Both the position numbers and the translations under genes were made by a program. The notes under the pieces were generated by a model. That model had not been told where the DNA came from. It did not search any database and saw only the letters and a list, made by a program, of their open reading frames with translations. Positions 7,770 to 15,666 of a stretch of 64,000 bases of DNA are shown here, piece by piece; positions within the stretch are counted from its first letter, which is position 1, and the number at the start of each line of letters is the position of its first letter. This DNA is from Nocardioides lijunqiniae (lineage in GTDB: Bacteria; Actinomycetota; Actinomycetes; Propionibacteriales; Nocardioidaceae). The stretch spans positions 124,001 through 188,000 of the forward strand of contig NZ_JACJGM010000006.1 in NCBI RefSeq assembly GCF_015024225.1. Reading direction: 5' to 3'.

Positions 7770-8456
7770 ATGTCGACGTACGGACAGTTCTGCCCGGTGG
7801 CCAAGGCGATGGAGGTGCTCGACGAGCGGTGGACCCTGCTCGTCGTGCGCGAGCTGCTCGCCGGCAGCAGCCACTTCAACGAGCTGCGGCGCGGGGTGCC
7901 GCGGATGTCGCCGGCGCTGCTGTCCAAGCGGCTGCGCACCCTCGAGCGCGCCGGCGTAGTCCGGCGCACCGAGCAGGGCGGCCGCACGTCGTACGCGCTG
8001 ACCGAGAGCGGACGCGAGCTCCGGGTGGTCGTGGAGGCCCTCGGGGTGTGGGGGGTGCGATGGGTCGGCGAGCTGGGCGCCGAGGACCTCGACCCGCACC
8101 TGCTCCTCTGGGACATCCGGCGCACGGTGCCGCTCGACGCGTGGCCGAGGTCGCGCACGGTGCTGGCGATCGAGTTCGACGACGTCGACCCGCGGGCCGC
8201 CCGGTGGTGGATCGTCGTGTCCGGCGACGAGGTCGACGTCTGCGACTACGACCCCGGCTTCGAGGTCACCGCGACCCTGCACACCGGGCTGCGGACGCTC
8301 ACCCGGCTGTGGCGCGGCGACCTCGAGTGGGCGCAGCTCCTCGCCGGCGGCGGGTGCCGGGTGGACGGGCCGAGCGCCGTGCGACGGGAGATCCCGCGCT
8401 GGCTCGGCCGGTCCACCCTGGCGGTGGTGCCGCGCCCGGTGACTGCCGTCGGCTAG
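7770..8456 (+). CDS. HxlR-type winged-helix regulator with C-terminal SCP2-like domain
   Basis: Transcription factor of 228 residues. The N-terminal ~100 residues are an HxlR (MarR-like) winged helix: CPVAKAMEVLDERWTLLVVRELL, HFNELRRGVPRMSPALLSKRL, then the wing RTEQGGRTSYALT. Residues ~125-225 resemble the SCP2/sterol-carrier-type domain that several actinobacterial HxlR proteins carry and which may bind a hydrophobic ligand. The ATG at 7770 is fixed by a strong GAGGAGG five bases before it; a start at 7735 lacks such a site. HxlR proteins usually have a Cys near the N-terminus that senses electrophiles, and a Cys is present (QFCPVAK). Likely controls the divergent methyltransferase. Confidence 0.8.
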   Translation: MSTYGQFCPVAKAMEVLDERWTLLVVRELLAGSSHFNELRRGVPRMSPALLSKRLRTLERAGVVRRTEQGGRTSYALTESGRELRVVVEALGVWGVRWVGELGAEDLDPHLLLWDIRRTVPLDAWPRSRTVLAIEFDDVDPRAARWWIVVSGDEVDVCDYDPGFEVTATLHTGLRTLTRLWRGDLEWAQLLAGGGCRVDGPSAVRREIPRWLGRSTLAVVPRPVTAVG

Positions 8457-8836
8457 GCGGCCGGCTGCTGCGTCGCCTCGCACTTCTCCAGGCGCTCGGT
8501 GGCCTTCGCGACGCGCTGCACCTGGGCCTTCTTCGCCTTGCGGGACGTGGCGCGCTGCTCCTTCGCCTTGGCGAGGGCCGCCTTGGCCTTGCTGCGCTCG
8601 TTGGCCTTGTCCGCGCGGGCGACGGCCTTGCGGGCCTTGACGACCTTGTCCTGCTTCCGCTCGTGGACGGCGGTGACCCGGGCCAGGGCACCCTCGGCCT
8701 TCTCCAGCTGCGCGGCCTGCGTGGCGCACTTGTCGGCGGGGGCCTCGTCCGCGGCCGTGGCTGCGGGCACGGTCAGGGCGCCGAAGGACAGGGTGAGACC
8801 GGCTACGGCTGCGGCGATCCTGGTGGACTTCGTCAT
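8453..8836 (-). CDS. Small secreted coiled-coil protein, unknown function
   Basis: I do not recognise this 127-residue protein. It has a clear signal peptide (KSTRIAAAVAGLTLSFGALTVPAATAADE) ending near residue 29. The mature part is almost wholly a charged helix (Lys/Ala/Arg/Glu heptads, about residues 40-115) bracketed by one Cys near each end, so a disulfide-closed helical hairpin is possible. AGGAG five bases upstream supports the ATG at 8836. It is monocistronic, convergent with the HxlR gene and ends on a shared CTAG. Role in the cell wall or periplasm-like space is a guess only. Confidence 0.7.
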   Translation of the reverse strand: MTKSTRIAAAVAGLTLSFGALTVPAATAADEAPADKCATQAAQLEKAEGALARVTAVHERKQDKVVKARKAVARADKANERSKAKAALAKAKEQRATSRKAKKAQVQRVAKATERLEKCEATQQPAA

Positions 8837-8873
8837 GTGAGCTCCTGAGGTGTAGGCGGTTGTCACCCCCTAC

Positions 8874-8901
8874 CTGTCACAGGGCCCCTCGAGCGTGACA
8901 G
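8874..8901 (-). terminator. Hairpin downstream of hyuB
   Basis: CTGTCAC and GTGACAG arms (seven bases) around a 14-base GC-rich loop, eight bases past the hyuB stop. It has no U-tract, as is common in actinobacteria. Confidence 0.45.
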
Positions 8902-8908
8902 CCCGCGG

Positions 8909-10813
8909 TCACACGAGGTCGACGTCGGCGTACGCGGCACCGCCCGCGAGGCTGGCGTAGCCGGCGCCCCGGTCGAAGAACGCCTCGCTCGCCGCGGGCC
9001 GCGACGACCGCTCGGCGGCGGTGGCCTCGACGTCGAAGCCGAGGTCGTCGCCCTCCCCGGTGAGGACCACGCCGTACGCCGTGAGGGCGGCCTCCGGCGA
9101 GACCTTGTGCCACCGCACGTCACGCGCGACCAGCGCCGGGTCACGCTCCAGCGGGTCGCCCCAGCCGCCGCCGCCGGTGGTGCGGATCCGGATCACCTCG
9201 CCCGCGCGCACCGGCTCCGCGTCGGCCAGTGCGTCGACCTCGCGCTCGGCCGGGCCGCCGGGGTCGATGACGACCGAGAACGGCTGTCCGGCCAGTCCCC
9301 CGCGCACTCCCCAGCAGGCCAGGATCGAGCGGTCGGCGATCGACATGAAGTGGCCGTCCTTGAGCATCCGGATGTGCTTCTCGTAGCCGAGGCCGCCGCG
9401 GAACCGGCCGGCTCCCCCGCTGTCGACTGCGAGGGAGAGCGACTCGACGCGGAACGGGAAGCGCGCCTCGGTGAACTCGCTGGGCAGGTTGCGCGAGTCG
9501 GGCACCACGTGGATGGTGTCCTCGCCGTCGGCGTAGTGGCGCCCGCCGGAGCCGCCGCCGAGCACCTCGCGCATCAGGTAGGGCAGGCCGTTGAGGTCCT
9601 CGCCGTAGACGCCGGTGTAGCGGATCGTCTCCTGGTCGGCCGGCATCCGGCCGTCGACGGCCTTGGCGAGCACGCCCGCCAGCACGCCGAGCAGCCGCAG
9701 GATCACGAAGGTCCGGGCGTTGGTGGGCGCCGGGAAGACCGGCGTCAGCAGCGTGCCGGGCTCGGGGAACCGCATCTCGATCAGCGGGACGATGCCCTCG
9801 TTGACGTCGAGCTCGGCCATCCGCTCCGGCGACTCGGCGAGGTTGCGCAGGATCGGCGCCAGCCACTTCTTGAGGAAGACCCCGTCGCTGTAGTCGCCGC
9901 AGTGGTTGATCGGTCCCTTCGCCTGCGGCGAGGTGCCGTCGAAGTCGAGGACGATGCGCTCGCCGTCGGGATCGTCGGCGGCCGTGCGGGTCAGCGTGAT
10001 CCGCTGCGTGTGCAGCTGCGGCTCGTCGACGCCGTCGTGCTCGGCATAGTCCTCCCAGACCCAGCTGCCCACAGGGATCTGACTGAGGATCTCGCGCCGG
10101 TACGTCGTGGTCGTGCGGTCGATGATCGCGTCGAAGCACGACTCGACGACGTCGACGCCGTAGCGGTCGAACAGCTCGCCGAGCCGGCGCGCCCCCATGA
10201 GGCAGGCGGAGCACTCGGCGTCCAGGTCGGCCGCGAGCGACTCGGGCATCCGGGAGTTGCGGGTCATGATCGCCAGCGCGGCCCGGTTGGGCACCCCGGC
10301 GTCCCACAGCTTGATCGGCGGCACCATCAGCCCCTCGGAGAAGACGCTGGTGGCGTTGCTCGGCATCGAGCCGGGCACGGCGCCGCCGATGTCGTCGTGG
10401 TGGCCGAACGCCTGCACGAAGGCCACCACGCGGCCCTCGCTGAACACCGGCACGGTGACGCACAGGTCCGGCAGGTGCCCGATCCCGCCCTCGGAGCGGT
10501 AGACGTCGTTGTGGAAGAACACGTCCCCCGGCTGCATCTCCTCGATCGGGAAGTCGCGCGCCACCGGGTGCACCAGCGCGGAGTACGAGCGGCCCGTCAG
10601 CTTGCGCAGCAGCCGGTCGTGGATGCCCGCGCGGAAGTCGTGCGCGTCGCGGATCATCGGGCTGCGGCTGGTGCGCCCGATGGCGGTCTCGACCTCCATC
10701 TCCACGCTGGCCAGGGATCCCTGCACGATCTCGACCAGCACGGGGTCGGCGCTCGCGCCCGCGTCGTCGGTGAGGTGCCCGAACGGGAACTGGGTGGGCG
10801 CTCGCCTGCTCAT
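8909..10813 (-). CDS. hyuB: Hydantoinase B / oxoprolinase B-type subunit
   Basis: The 634-residue B subunit of an ATP-dependent hydantoinase/oxoprolinase/acetone-carboxylase-type enzyme, which opens or carboxylates small cyclic amides or ketones together with the A subunit. Hallmarks are DPVLVEIVQGSLASVEMEVETAIGRTSRS at the N-terminus, FHNDVYRSEGGIGHLPDL, GHHDDIGGAVPGSMPSNATSVFSEG, and the C-terminal GGGGWGDPLERDPALVARDV. The start ATG 10813 overlaps the hyuA stop by four bases, so the two are co-translated. Which cyclic amide is used cannot be read from sequence; 5-oxoproline or a hydantoin are the usual substrates. Confidence 0.85.
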   Translation of the reverse strand: MSRRAPTQFPFGHLTDDAGASADPVLVEIVQGSLASVEMEVETAIGRTSRSPMIRDAHDFRAGIHDRLLRKLTGRSYSALVHPVARDFPIEEMQPGDVFFHNDVYRSEGGIGHLPDLCVTVPVFSEGRVVAFVQAFGHHDDIGGAVPGSMPSNATSVFSEGLMVPPIKLWDAGVPNRAALAIMTRNSRMPESLAADLDAECSACLMGARRLGELFDRYGVDVVESCFDAIIDRTTTTYRREILSQIPVGSWVWEDYAEHDGVDEPQLHTQRITLTRTAADDPDGERIVLDFDGTSPQAKGPINHCGDYSDGVFLKKWLAPILRNLAESPERMAELDVNEGIVPLIEMRFPEPGTLLTPVFPAPTNARTFVILRLLGVLAGVLAKAVDGRMPADQETIRYTGVYGEDLNGLPYLMREVLGGGSGGRHYADGEDTIHVVPDSRNLPSEFTEARFPFRVESLSLAVDSGGAGRFRGGLGYEKHIRMLKDGHFMSIADRSILACWGVRGGLAGQPFSVVIDPGGPAEREVDALADAEPVRAGEVIRIRTTGGGGWGDPLERDPALVARDVRWHKVSPEAALTAYGVVLTGEGDDLGFDVEATAAERSSRPAASEAFFDRGAGYASLAGGAAYADVDLV

Positions 10814-12891
10814 GCCCGTGCTCCTTCGACCCGGGTCACGATGATGTTGAGGTACTCGTCCACGCGCGCGGTGAAGCCGGGGTGGATCGGCACCGTCGAG
10901 CCGAACTCCTCGATGATCACCGGCCCCGCCACGACCGACCCGGGTGGCAGCGCGGTCCGCGGCACGACCGGCGTGGCGACGTAGCCCGCGGCGGCGTCGA
11001 AGCACACCGGCCGCTCGGCGGTCGAGGTGCGAGCCTCGGCACCACCCTCGACGACGGGGTGCCGCGCGATCTCGGGCCGCTGGATCGGCCCGATGCCGGA
11101 GACCCGCAGGTTGACCCACTCGACCTGCTGGGTGGGGTCGGCCGAGAAGTCGTAGCCGTAGAGGCCGCGGTGGGCGGCGTGGAAGGCGCCCGCGACGTCG
11201 GCCAGGACGGCGACGTCGACGACCCCGTCGGGCACCGGGACCCGCACCTCGAAGGCCTGCCCGAAGTAGCGCAGGTCGGCGGTGCGCACGAACTGGTGCT
11301 GCTCGGGGGCGAACCCCTCGGTCGTGAGCGCCTGCGCGGCCTGCTCGGCGAGGTCGTCGTAGATAGCGGCGACGGTGGCCGCCTCGAGCTGCTCGGCCAG
11401 CGCCACGTGGGTCTGCACGTAGTCGTTCTTGACGTCGACCGTCAGCAGCCCGAACGCCGACACGTTGCCGGGGTTCGGCGGCACCAGCACGGTCGGGATC
11501 CCGAGCACGTCCATCAGCCGGCACAGCAGCAGCGACCCGGAGCCGCCGAACGTCGTCAGCGTGAAGTCGCGGACGTCGAGGCCGCGCTTGACGGTGACCT
11601 GGCGCAGCGCGTTGGCCTGGTTCCACGCGGAGATCTCCAGGACGCCCGCGGCGCAGGCTTCGGGGGTGAGGCCCAGCTCCTCGGCCAGCGCGCGCACGCC
11701 GGTCGCGGCGGCGTCGACGTCCAGCGGGATCTCGCCGCCGAGCAGGTGCGGCGGGATCCGGCCGAGGAACACGTGCGCGTCGGTGATCGTCACCTCGCGA
11801 CCGCCCTTGCCGTAGCAGATCGGGCCCGGGTCGGCGCCCGCCGACTGCGGCCCCACCTTGAGCGTGCCCTCGGGCGAGAGCCAGGCGATCGAGCCGCCGC
11901 CCGCGCCGACGGTGACCACGTCGATCATCGGGATCTTGGACGGGAACGCGCCGACCGAGCCCTCGGTCGTGAGCGTGGGCTCGCCGTGGACGACCACCGA
12001 GACGTCGGTCGACGTCCCTCCCCCGTCACTGGTGAGCACGTGGTCGAAGCCGGCCACCTTGGCGATCATCGCCGCCCCCAGCGCGCCGGCCGCCGGGCCC
12101 GACAGCACGGTGGTGATCGGCTGGTGCACGACCTCGTCGGCCGAGAGGACGCCACCGTTGGACTTCATGACGTAGAACGGCAGGTCGCCGTAGGAGACCA
12201 GGCGGCTCTTGATGTTCGTGACGTACGCCGACAGCCGGGGCTTCACCGCCGCGTCGACCAGCGTGGTCATCGCGCGCTCGTACTCGCGGTACTCGCGCAG
12301 CACCTGGCTGCTCACCGACACCACGCAGTCGGGGTGCTCCTCGGCGAGGACCCGGCGCATCCGCTCCTCGTGGTCGGCGTTGGCGTAGGAGTGCAGGAAG
12401 CAGATCCCGAGGGTGTTGACGTCGTGGTCGCGGAACCAGCGCGCCACCTCGCGGGCCCCCGCCTCGTCGAAGGGCCGCACCTCCGCGCCCGTCACGTCGA
12501 GCCGGCCCTCGACGCCCTTCACGAGGTCGCGCGGGACGATCCGGTCGGGCTTGACCCAGAAGTAGGAGTTGCCGTAGCCGTCGGGCACGGACTGGCGCGC
12601 GATCTCGAGCATCGCCTCGTAGCCGGTGTTGGTGACGAAGCCCAGCCGGTCGACCTTGCCCTCGAGCAGCTGGTTGGTCGCCACCGTGGTGCCGTGGCTG
12701 ACGGCCGCGACGTCGGCACCGGTGGCGCCGATCAGGCCGAGGACCCTCTCGATCCCCTCCAGGAACCCGTCGGCCGGGTTGCTCGGCGTCGACGGCGTCT
12801 TGGTCGTGACGAGCTCCCCCGACTCCTCGTCGAAGGCCACGACGTCCGTGAAGGTGCCGCCCGTGTCGATCCCGATCCTGATCCGAGGCAT
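10810..12891 (-). CDS. hyuA: Hydantoinase A / oxoprolinase A-type subunit
   Basis: The 693-residue A subunit, belonging to the ASKHA ATPase-like fold. The phosphate-binding loop is GIDTGGTFTDVV at residues 6-17; the second is TSDGGGTSTDVSVVV near 295. Hydantoinase_A motifs such as SHGTTVATNQLLE and KSNGGVLSADEVVHQPITTVLSGPAAG are intact. It pairs with hyuB downstream. No Shine-Dalgarno precedes ATG 12891; instead a TTAGAT box lies six bases upstream, which suggests a leaderless mRNA. The reading frame is open for 210 bases further upstream but that part runs across the divergent DUF5990 gene and is rejected. Confidence 0.87.
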   Translation of the reverse strand: MPRIRIGIDTGGTFTDVVAFDEESGELVTTKTPSTPSNPADGFLEGIERVLGLIGATGADVAAVSHGTTVATNQLLEGKVDRLGFVTNTGYEAMLEIARQSVPDGYGNSYFWVKPDRIVPRDLVKGVEGRLDVTGAEVRPFDEAGAREVARWFRDHDVNTLGICFLHSYANADHEERMRRVLAEEHPDCVVSVSSQVLREYREYERAMTTLVDAAVKPRLSAYVTNIKSRLVSYGDLPFYVMKSNGGVLSADEVVHQPITTVLSGPAAGALGAAMIAKVAGFDHVLTSDGGGTSTDVSVVVHGEPTLTTEGSVGAFPSKIPMIDVVTVGAGGGSIAWLSPEGTLKVGPQSAGADPGPICYGKGGREVTITDAHVFLGRIPPHLLGGEIPLDVDAAATGVRALAEELGLTPEACAAGVLEISAWNQANALRQVTVKRGLDVRDFTLTTFGGSGSLLLCRLMDVLGIPTVLVPPNPGNVSAFGLLTVDVKNDYVQTHVALAEQLEAATVAAIYDDLAEQAAQALTTEGFAPEQHQFVRTADLRYFGQAFEVRVPVPDGVVDVAVLADVAGAFHAAHRGLYGYDFSADPTQQVEWVNLRVSGIGPIQRPEIARHPVVEGGAEARTSTAERPVCFDAAAGYVATPVVPRTALPPGSVVAGPVIIEEFGSTVPIHPGFTARVDEYLNIIVTRVEGARA

Positions 12892-12897
12892 GGGTAG

Positions 12898-12903
12898 ATC
12901 TAA
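12898..12903 (-). promoter_or_regulatory. -10 box for leaderless hyuA transcript
   Basis: TTAGAT on the minus strand, ending six bases before the hyuA ATG, so transcription would begin at or next to the A of the start codon. The divergent gap to DUF5990 is only 27 bases. Confidence 0.45.
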
Positions 12904-12918
12904 GTGCACACTGGGTGG

Positions 12919-13341
12919 ATGCGCATCGTCGTGGAGGGTCGCAATCTGCCGGGCCGCTCGTTCGAGGGCAGGGACGACGTCCACGTCGCCCTGCAGGTGG
13001 GCCGCGATCCGGAGGCTCCGGTGCCCGGCGACGCCGCGTCCGCGCGGTGGGAGGTCGAGGTCCGCCACGTCGACGGCGACTTCCGCGGGCCCGCCGTCCA
13101 CGGGCCGCGCGGGCAGCGCTTCCTGTACCTCACGTGGGGCGAGCCGGGCGGTGACGGTGCGTGGGAGATGTTCCGCCGCGCCAAGCTCGTGCTCTCCGGG
13201 CTCGACGGCAGCCTCCTCGAGCCGGCCGAGCGGCCGGGCGCGGCGCTGCGGTGCACGGTCGAGCTCACCGACGAGCGCGGCGGGCCCCGGTGCGCGCGCG
13301 TGGACCCGCCGGCCATCGCGTGGTCGGTCACGTCGGGCTGA
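12919..13341 (+). CDS. DUF5990 family protein
   Basis: Protein of 140 residues matching the actinobacterial DUF5990 family as I remember its consensus: MRIVVEGRNLPGRSFEG at the N-terminus, ARWEVEVRHVDGDFRGPAVHGPRGQRFLYLTWG in the middle and MFRRAKLVLSGLDG then RCARVDPPAIAWS at the end. It looks like a compact beta-rich fold without signal peptide or membrane segment. Function unknown. The ATG at 12919 begins the domain; a GTG five codons earlier is in frame and possible. It is divergent from hyuA across 27 bases and convergent with the acyltransferase. Confidence 0.75.
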   Translation: MRIVVEGRNLPGRSFEGRDDVHVALQVGRDPEAPVPGDAASARWEVEVRHVDGDFRGPAVHGPRGQRFLYLTWGEPGGDGAWEMFRRAKLVLSGLDGSLLEPAERPGAALRCTVELTDERGGPRCARVDPPAIAWSVTSG

Positions 13342-13354
13342 GGCTCACGCCTCA
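13339..13354. terminator. Convergent-end palindrome holding both stop codons
   Basis: TGAGGC-TCAC-GCCTCA. The TGA of the DUF5990 gene and the TGA of the acyltransferase gene are the outer three bases of opposite arms. Confidence 0.45.
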
Positions 13355-14020
13355 GGCGTCGGCGGCGCGCTCGTTGTAGATGCCGGCCGGCACCTGGCCG
13401 GTGAGCTCCTGGATGGCCGCCATGATCTCGTCGGTCACCTCGCGACGGGCGCGGCCGAGCGGCACGCCGTCGTACCTGCCGACCCCCTGGATCGGGGCGC
13501 CGAACGAGACCGTCACCGGCACCACCTTGGGACGCGAGGAGCCGACCGGCTGCAGCTTGTCCGTGCCGATCAGACCGACCGGCACGACGGGCACGCCGGC
13601 GGTCAGCGCCAGGTGGGCGACGCCGGTGCGGCCGCGGTAGAGGCGGCCGTCGCGGGAGCGGGTGCCCTCGGGGTAGATGCCGAACGCCTCTCCGCGACCC
13701 AGGACGCCCAGCGCCGTGTCGAGGCTCTTGATCGCGGCCTTGCTGTCGTCGCGGTCGACCGGGAGCATCCCCATCCCCTCGAACCACATCCTCGACAGCG
13801 CGCCCTTGACCCCGCTGCCGGTGAAGTAGTCGGACTTGGCCAGGAACGCCACGCGGCGCGGCGCCACGATCGGGATGACCATCGAGTCGGCGAAGCTCAG
13901 GTGGTTGCTGGCCAGGATGACCCCGCCGGTCGCCGGGATGTTCTCCAGCCCGTGCACCGTCGGCCGCCAGACCGCCTTGGCCAGCGGCGGGACGACGGCG
14001 TGGAGCACGCGGTAGAGCAT
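13352..14020 (-). CDS. 1-acyl-sn-glycerol-3-phosphate acyltransferase (PlsC family)
   Basis: Membrane-associated lysophospholipid acyltransferase of 222 residues; it would transfer an acyl chain to lysophosphatidic acid or a related lipid in phospholipid synthesis. The catalytic HX4D motif is NHLSFADS (about 39-46), and the glycerophosphate-binding motif is YPEGTRSRDGR (about 116-126), followed by VPVVPVGLIGT. Length and motifs are typical of PlsC. It could be one of several paralogues acting on other lipids. ATG 14020 opens the domain; the longer open frame upstream overlaps the GNAT gene. Confidence 0.87.
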   Translation of the reverse strand: MLYRVLHAVVPPLAKAVWRPTVHGLENIPATGGVILASNHLSFADSMVIPIVAPRRVAFLAKSDYFTGSGVKGALSRMWFEGMGMLPVDRDDSKAAIKSLDTALGVLGRGEAFGIYPEGTRSRDGRLYRGRTGVAHLALTAGVPVVPVGLIGTDKLQPVGSSRPKVVPVTVSFGAPIQGVGRYDGVPLGRARREVTDEIMAAIQELTGQVPAGIYNERAADA

Positions 14021-14055
14021 GGCCCGATGGTAGGCGTCCCTCGGGGCGCCGGGAC

Positions 14056-14841
14056 CTACAGCGTCCAGATGTACGGCGTGGACGTGGTGACCGCGCGCAG
14101 ACCCGACCGCTCCAGGATGGGCCGCGACATCTCGGTGCAGTCGCTGTGCAGGTAGCGCACCCCGCGGGCCAGGGCCGAGGCCGCGCGGGCCGCCGTCAGC
14201 GCGCGGTAGATCCCGCGGCCGCGCCACTCGGCGACAGTGGCTCCGCCCCAGAGCCCCGCGCACTCCGTGCCGGCCACCACCTCGAGCCGTCCTGCGGAGA
14301 CGACGACGCCGTCGGCCTCGGCGACCCAGACCTCCGTGCCGCCCTGGTTGCGCTCGACCCGCTCCAGGAGCTCGGCTCCCCCACCTCCGTGGCCGAAGAC
14401 CCCCGCCTGCATGTCGGCGGCAGCCTCCAGGAGCGCGGCGCGGTCGGGCAGGTCGTCGATGCGGCGGACGACCACGCCCACCGGCGGCGCGGGCGCGTCC
14501 ACCAGGACCGCCGCCTCGCCGAGCATCACCGTCTCGGCCTCCTCCGGCACGAAGCCCAGCTGCGCGAGCCAGTCCGTGAGCTCGGCCGGCTCGTCGTGGC
14601 CCCGCGTCTTCCACTCGAACGACGTGAGCCCCTCCTGCGCCGCGAAGTGCTCGACGGTCTCACCGACCAGGCGCTCCAGGGCGGCCCGCTCGAGACCGGC
14701 CAGGGATCGGTACGACACCAGCCCGCTGTCGCCGTACGTCGCGCGCCACAGCGGCCCCGCGCGGTCCCAGGTGCGGGCGCCCGTGACCTCGGCGTGCCCG
14801 CGCAGCTGGTCGTCGTAGACGGCGAGGAGGTCGACGGTGAT
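14056..14841 (-). CDS. GNAT-family acetyltransferase with possible non-canonical AUC start
   Basis: Acetyltransferase with a C-terminal GNAT domain; the acetyl-CoA loop is GATVAEWRGRGIYRALT, followed by ALARGVRYLHSDC and the PILERSGLRAVTTST end. The first canonical in-frame start is GTG 14718 (220 residues), but clearly protein-like sequence continues upstream in frame: ITVDLLAVYDDQLRGHAEV then GARTWDRAGPLWRATYGD. It reaches an ATC at 14841 preceded by GGGAG at five-base spacing. No ATG, GTG or TTG exists in that stretch. I therefore extend the gene to 14841 (about 261 residues) and flag the start as unusual. Substrate unknown. The upstream region forms a strong hairpin (14872-14908). Confidence 0.65.
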   Translation of the reverse strand: MTVDLLAVYDDQLRGHAEVTGARTWDRAGPLWRATYGDSGLVSYRSLAGLERAALERLVGETVEHFAAQEGLTSFEWKTRGHDEPAELTDWLAQLGFVPEEAETVMLGEAAVLVDAPAPPVGVVVRRIDDLPDRAALLEAAADMQAGVFGHGGGGAELLERVERNQGGTEVWVAEADGVVVSAGRLEVVAGTECAGLWGGATVAEWRGRGIYRALTAARAASALARGVRYLHSDCTEMSRPILERSGLRAVTTSTPYIWTL

Positions 14842-14871
14842 GGCAGCTCCCGGGACTCGGCGGAAATAGGC

Positions 14872-14908
14872 GAAGGGCCCTCGTGAGTATGAGTCACAAG
14901 GGCCCTTC
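14872..14908. other. Strong hairpin upstream of the GNAT gene
   Basis: Ten-base perfect arms GAAGGGCCCT / AGGGCCCTTC, with an inner GTGA / TCAC pair around a seven-base loop. It lies about 30 bases before the GNAT start and could be an attenuator or terminator in the leader, or a regulator site. Confidence 0.5.
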
Positions 14909-15221
14909 AGGTGACCGGTCCGATGGTGGTCCCGATCGACTGCTCTTCTCCTCCGGCCCCGGCAGCCTCACCATCCGGCTACCGCGGCAGGTCCCCGGCA
15001 AGCCGGTTCTCCGCCGTTCGGACCCTCGTCTCCGAGCTGTCCCGCTCTCCCCGGGGGGAGTGCGTGGGTCAGTTCTATGCCCGTCCGCCCCCACCCCGCA
15101 AGCCTTTCTCCCACATTCCTCTGGTTCCACCGCGACTCCACAGATCCACCCCCCGTCCTCCACCACAGCCACCCCATTTCCACAGGTTCTCCACCGCCCC
15201 CTGTGGACAACCCGGGACCTC
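14909..15221. other. Intergenic stretch without recognisable gene
   Basis: About 310 bases with no protein-like frame. The second half is pyrimidine-rich with many CCAC / TCCACAG words (for example 15137-15143 and 15178-15186) leading into a DnaA-box-like site at 15202. No known riboswitch or small RNA was recognised. Confidence 0.5.
15202..15210 (-). promoter_or_regulatory. DnaA-box-like 9-mer
   Basis: TGTGGACAA, the reverse complement of TTGTCCACA, the actinobacterial DnaA box consensus. It sits just left of the repeat cluster. Confidence 0.35.
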
Positions 15222-15260
15222 GGTGGTCGAGGTGCGAGGGCAGCGAGCCTCGAAACCACC
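15222..15260 (+). repeat. 39-bp palindromic repeat, copy S1
   Basis: Begins GGTGGTCGAGG and ends CTCGAAACCACC, so the ends pair. It differs from S2 (15667) at two positions. Same family as the copy inside the HNH gene (16572). Confidence 0.8.
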
Positions 15261-15265
15261 CCACC

Positions 15266-15383
15266 GGTGGTCGAGCAGCGACGAGCGCCAGCGAGGAGCG
15301 CCCGTCGAGACCCCCGCAGCGAAGGCAGGCCGCTGGGGCAGGCTTGGTTTCGAGACGGTTGCTGCGCAACCTCCTCAACCAAC
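15266..15383 (+). repeat. ~120-bp dispersed repeat, copy R1
   Basis: Starts GGTGGTCGAG and ends CTCCTCAACCAAC; the ends are inverted and an internal CCGTCGAGACC faces GGTTTCGAGACGG, giving nested hairpins. It is the most diverged of the three copies and two bases shorter. Confidence 0.85.
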
Positions 15384-15400
15384 GGGGCCTGACCACCCTC

Positions 15401-15520
15401 GGTGGTCGAGCAGTGACGAGCGTCAGCGCGGAGCGCCCGTCGAGACCCCCGCAGCGAAGGCAGGGCGTTGGGGTGGGGTTGGTTTCGAGACGATTGCTAG
15501 CGCAACCTCCTCAACCAACG
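15401..15520 (+). repeat. ~120-bp dispersed repeat, copy R2
   Basis: Differs from R3 at about four of 120 positions. Direct orientation relative to R1 and R3, separated from each by about 15-17 bases of unrelated sequence. Confidence 0.85.
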
Positions 15521-15535
15521 AGGCCGACCACGACC

Positions 15536-15655
15536 GGTGGTCGAGCAGCGACGAGCGCCAGCGAGGAGCGCCCGTCGAGACCCCCGCAGCGAAGGCAGGG
15601 CGTTGGGGTGGGGTTGGTTTCGAGACGGTTGCTAGCGCAACCTCCTCAACCAACG
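15536..15655 (+). repeat. ~120-bp dispersed repeat, copy R3
   Basis: Third direct copy, nearly identical to R2. The minus strand reads as a repeated peptide (SLVEEVALA...SKPTPPQRPAF) with no other sign of coding, so it is treated as non-coding. Confidence 0.85.
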
Positions 15656-15666
15656 AGGCAGCCGTC

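Noticed and set aside
9107..10984. Long plus-strand open frame antisense to hyuB
   Set aside because: In GC-rich DNA, antisense frames of real genes stay open. It has no domain, is rich in His/Arg/Val-Gly shadow residues, and has no ribosome site.
8909..11626. 905-codon minus-strand open frame spanning both hydantoinase genes
   Set aside because: Only the part from ATG 10813 has hydantoinase B sequence; the upstream part is an out-of-frame reading of hyuA with Arg/Ala/Pro-rich shadow composition.
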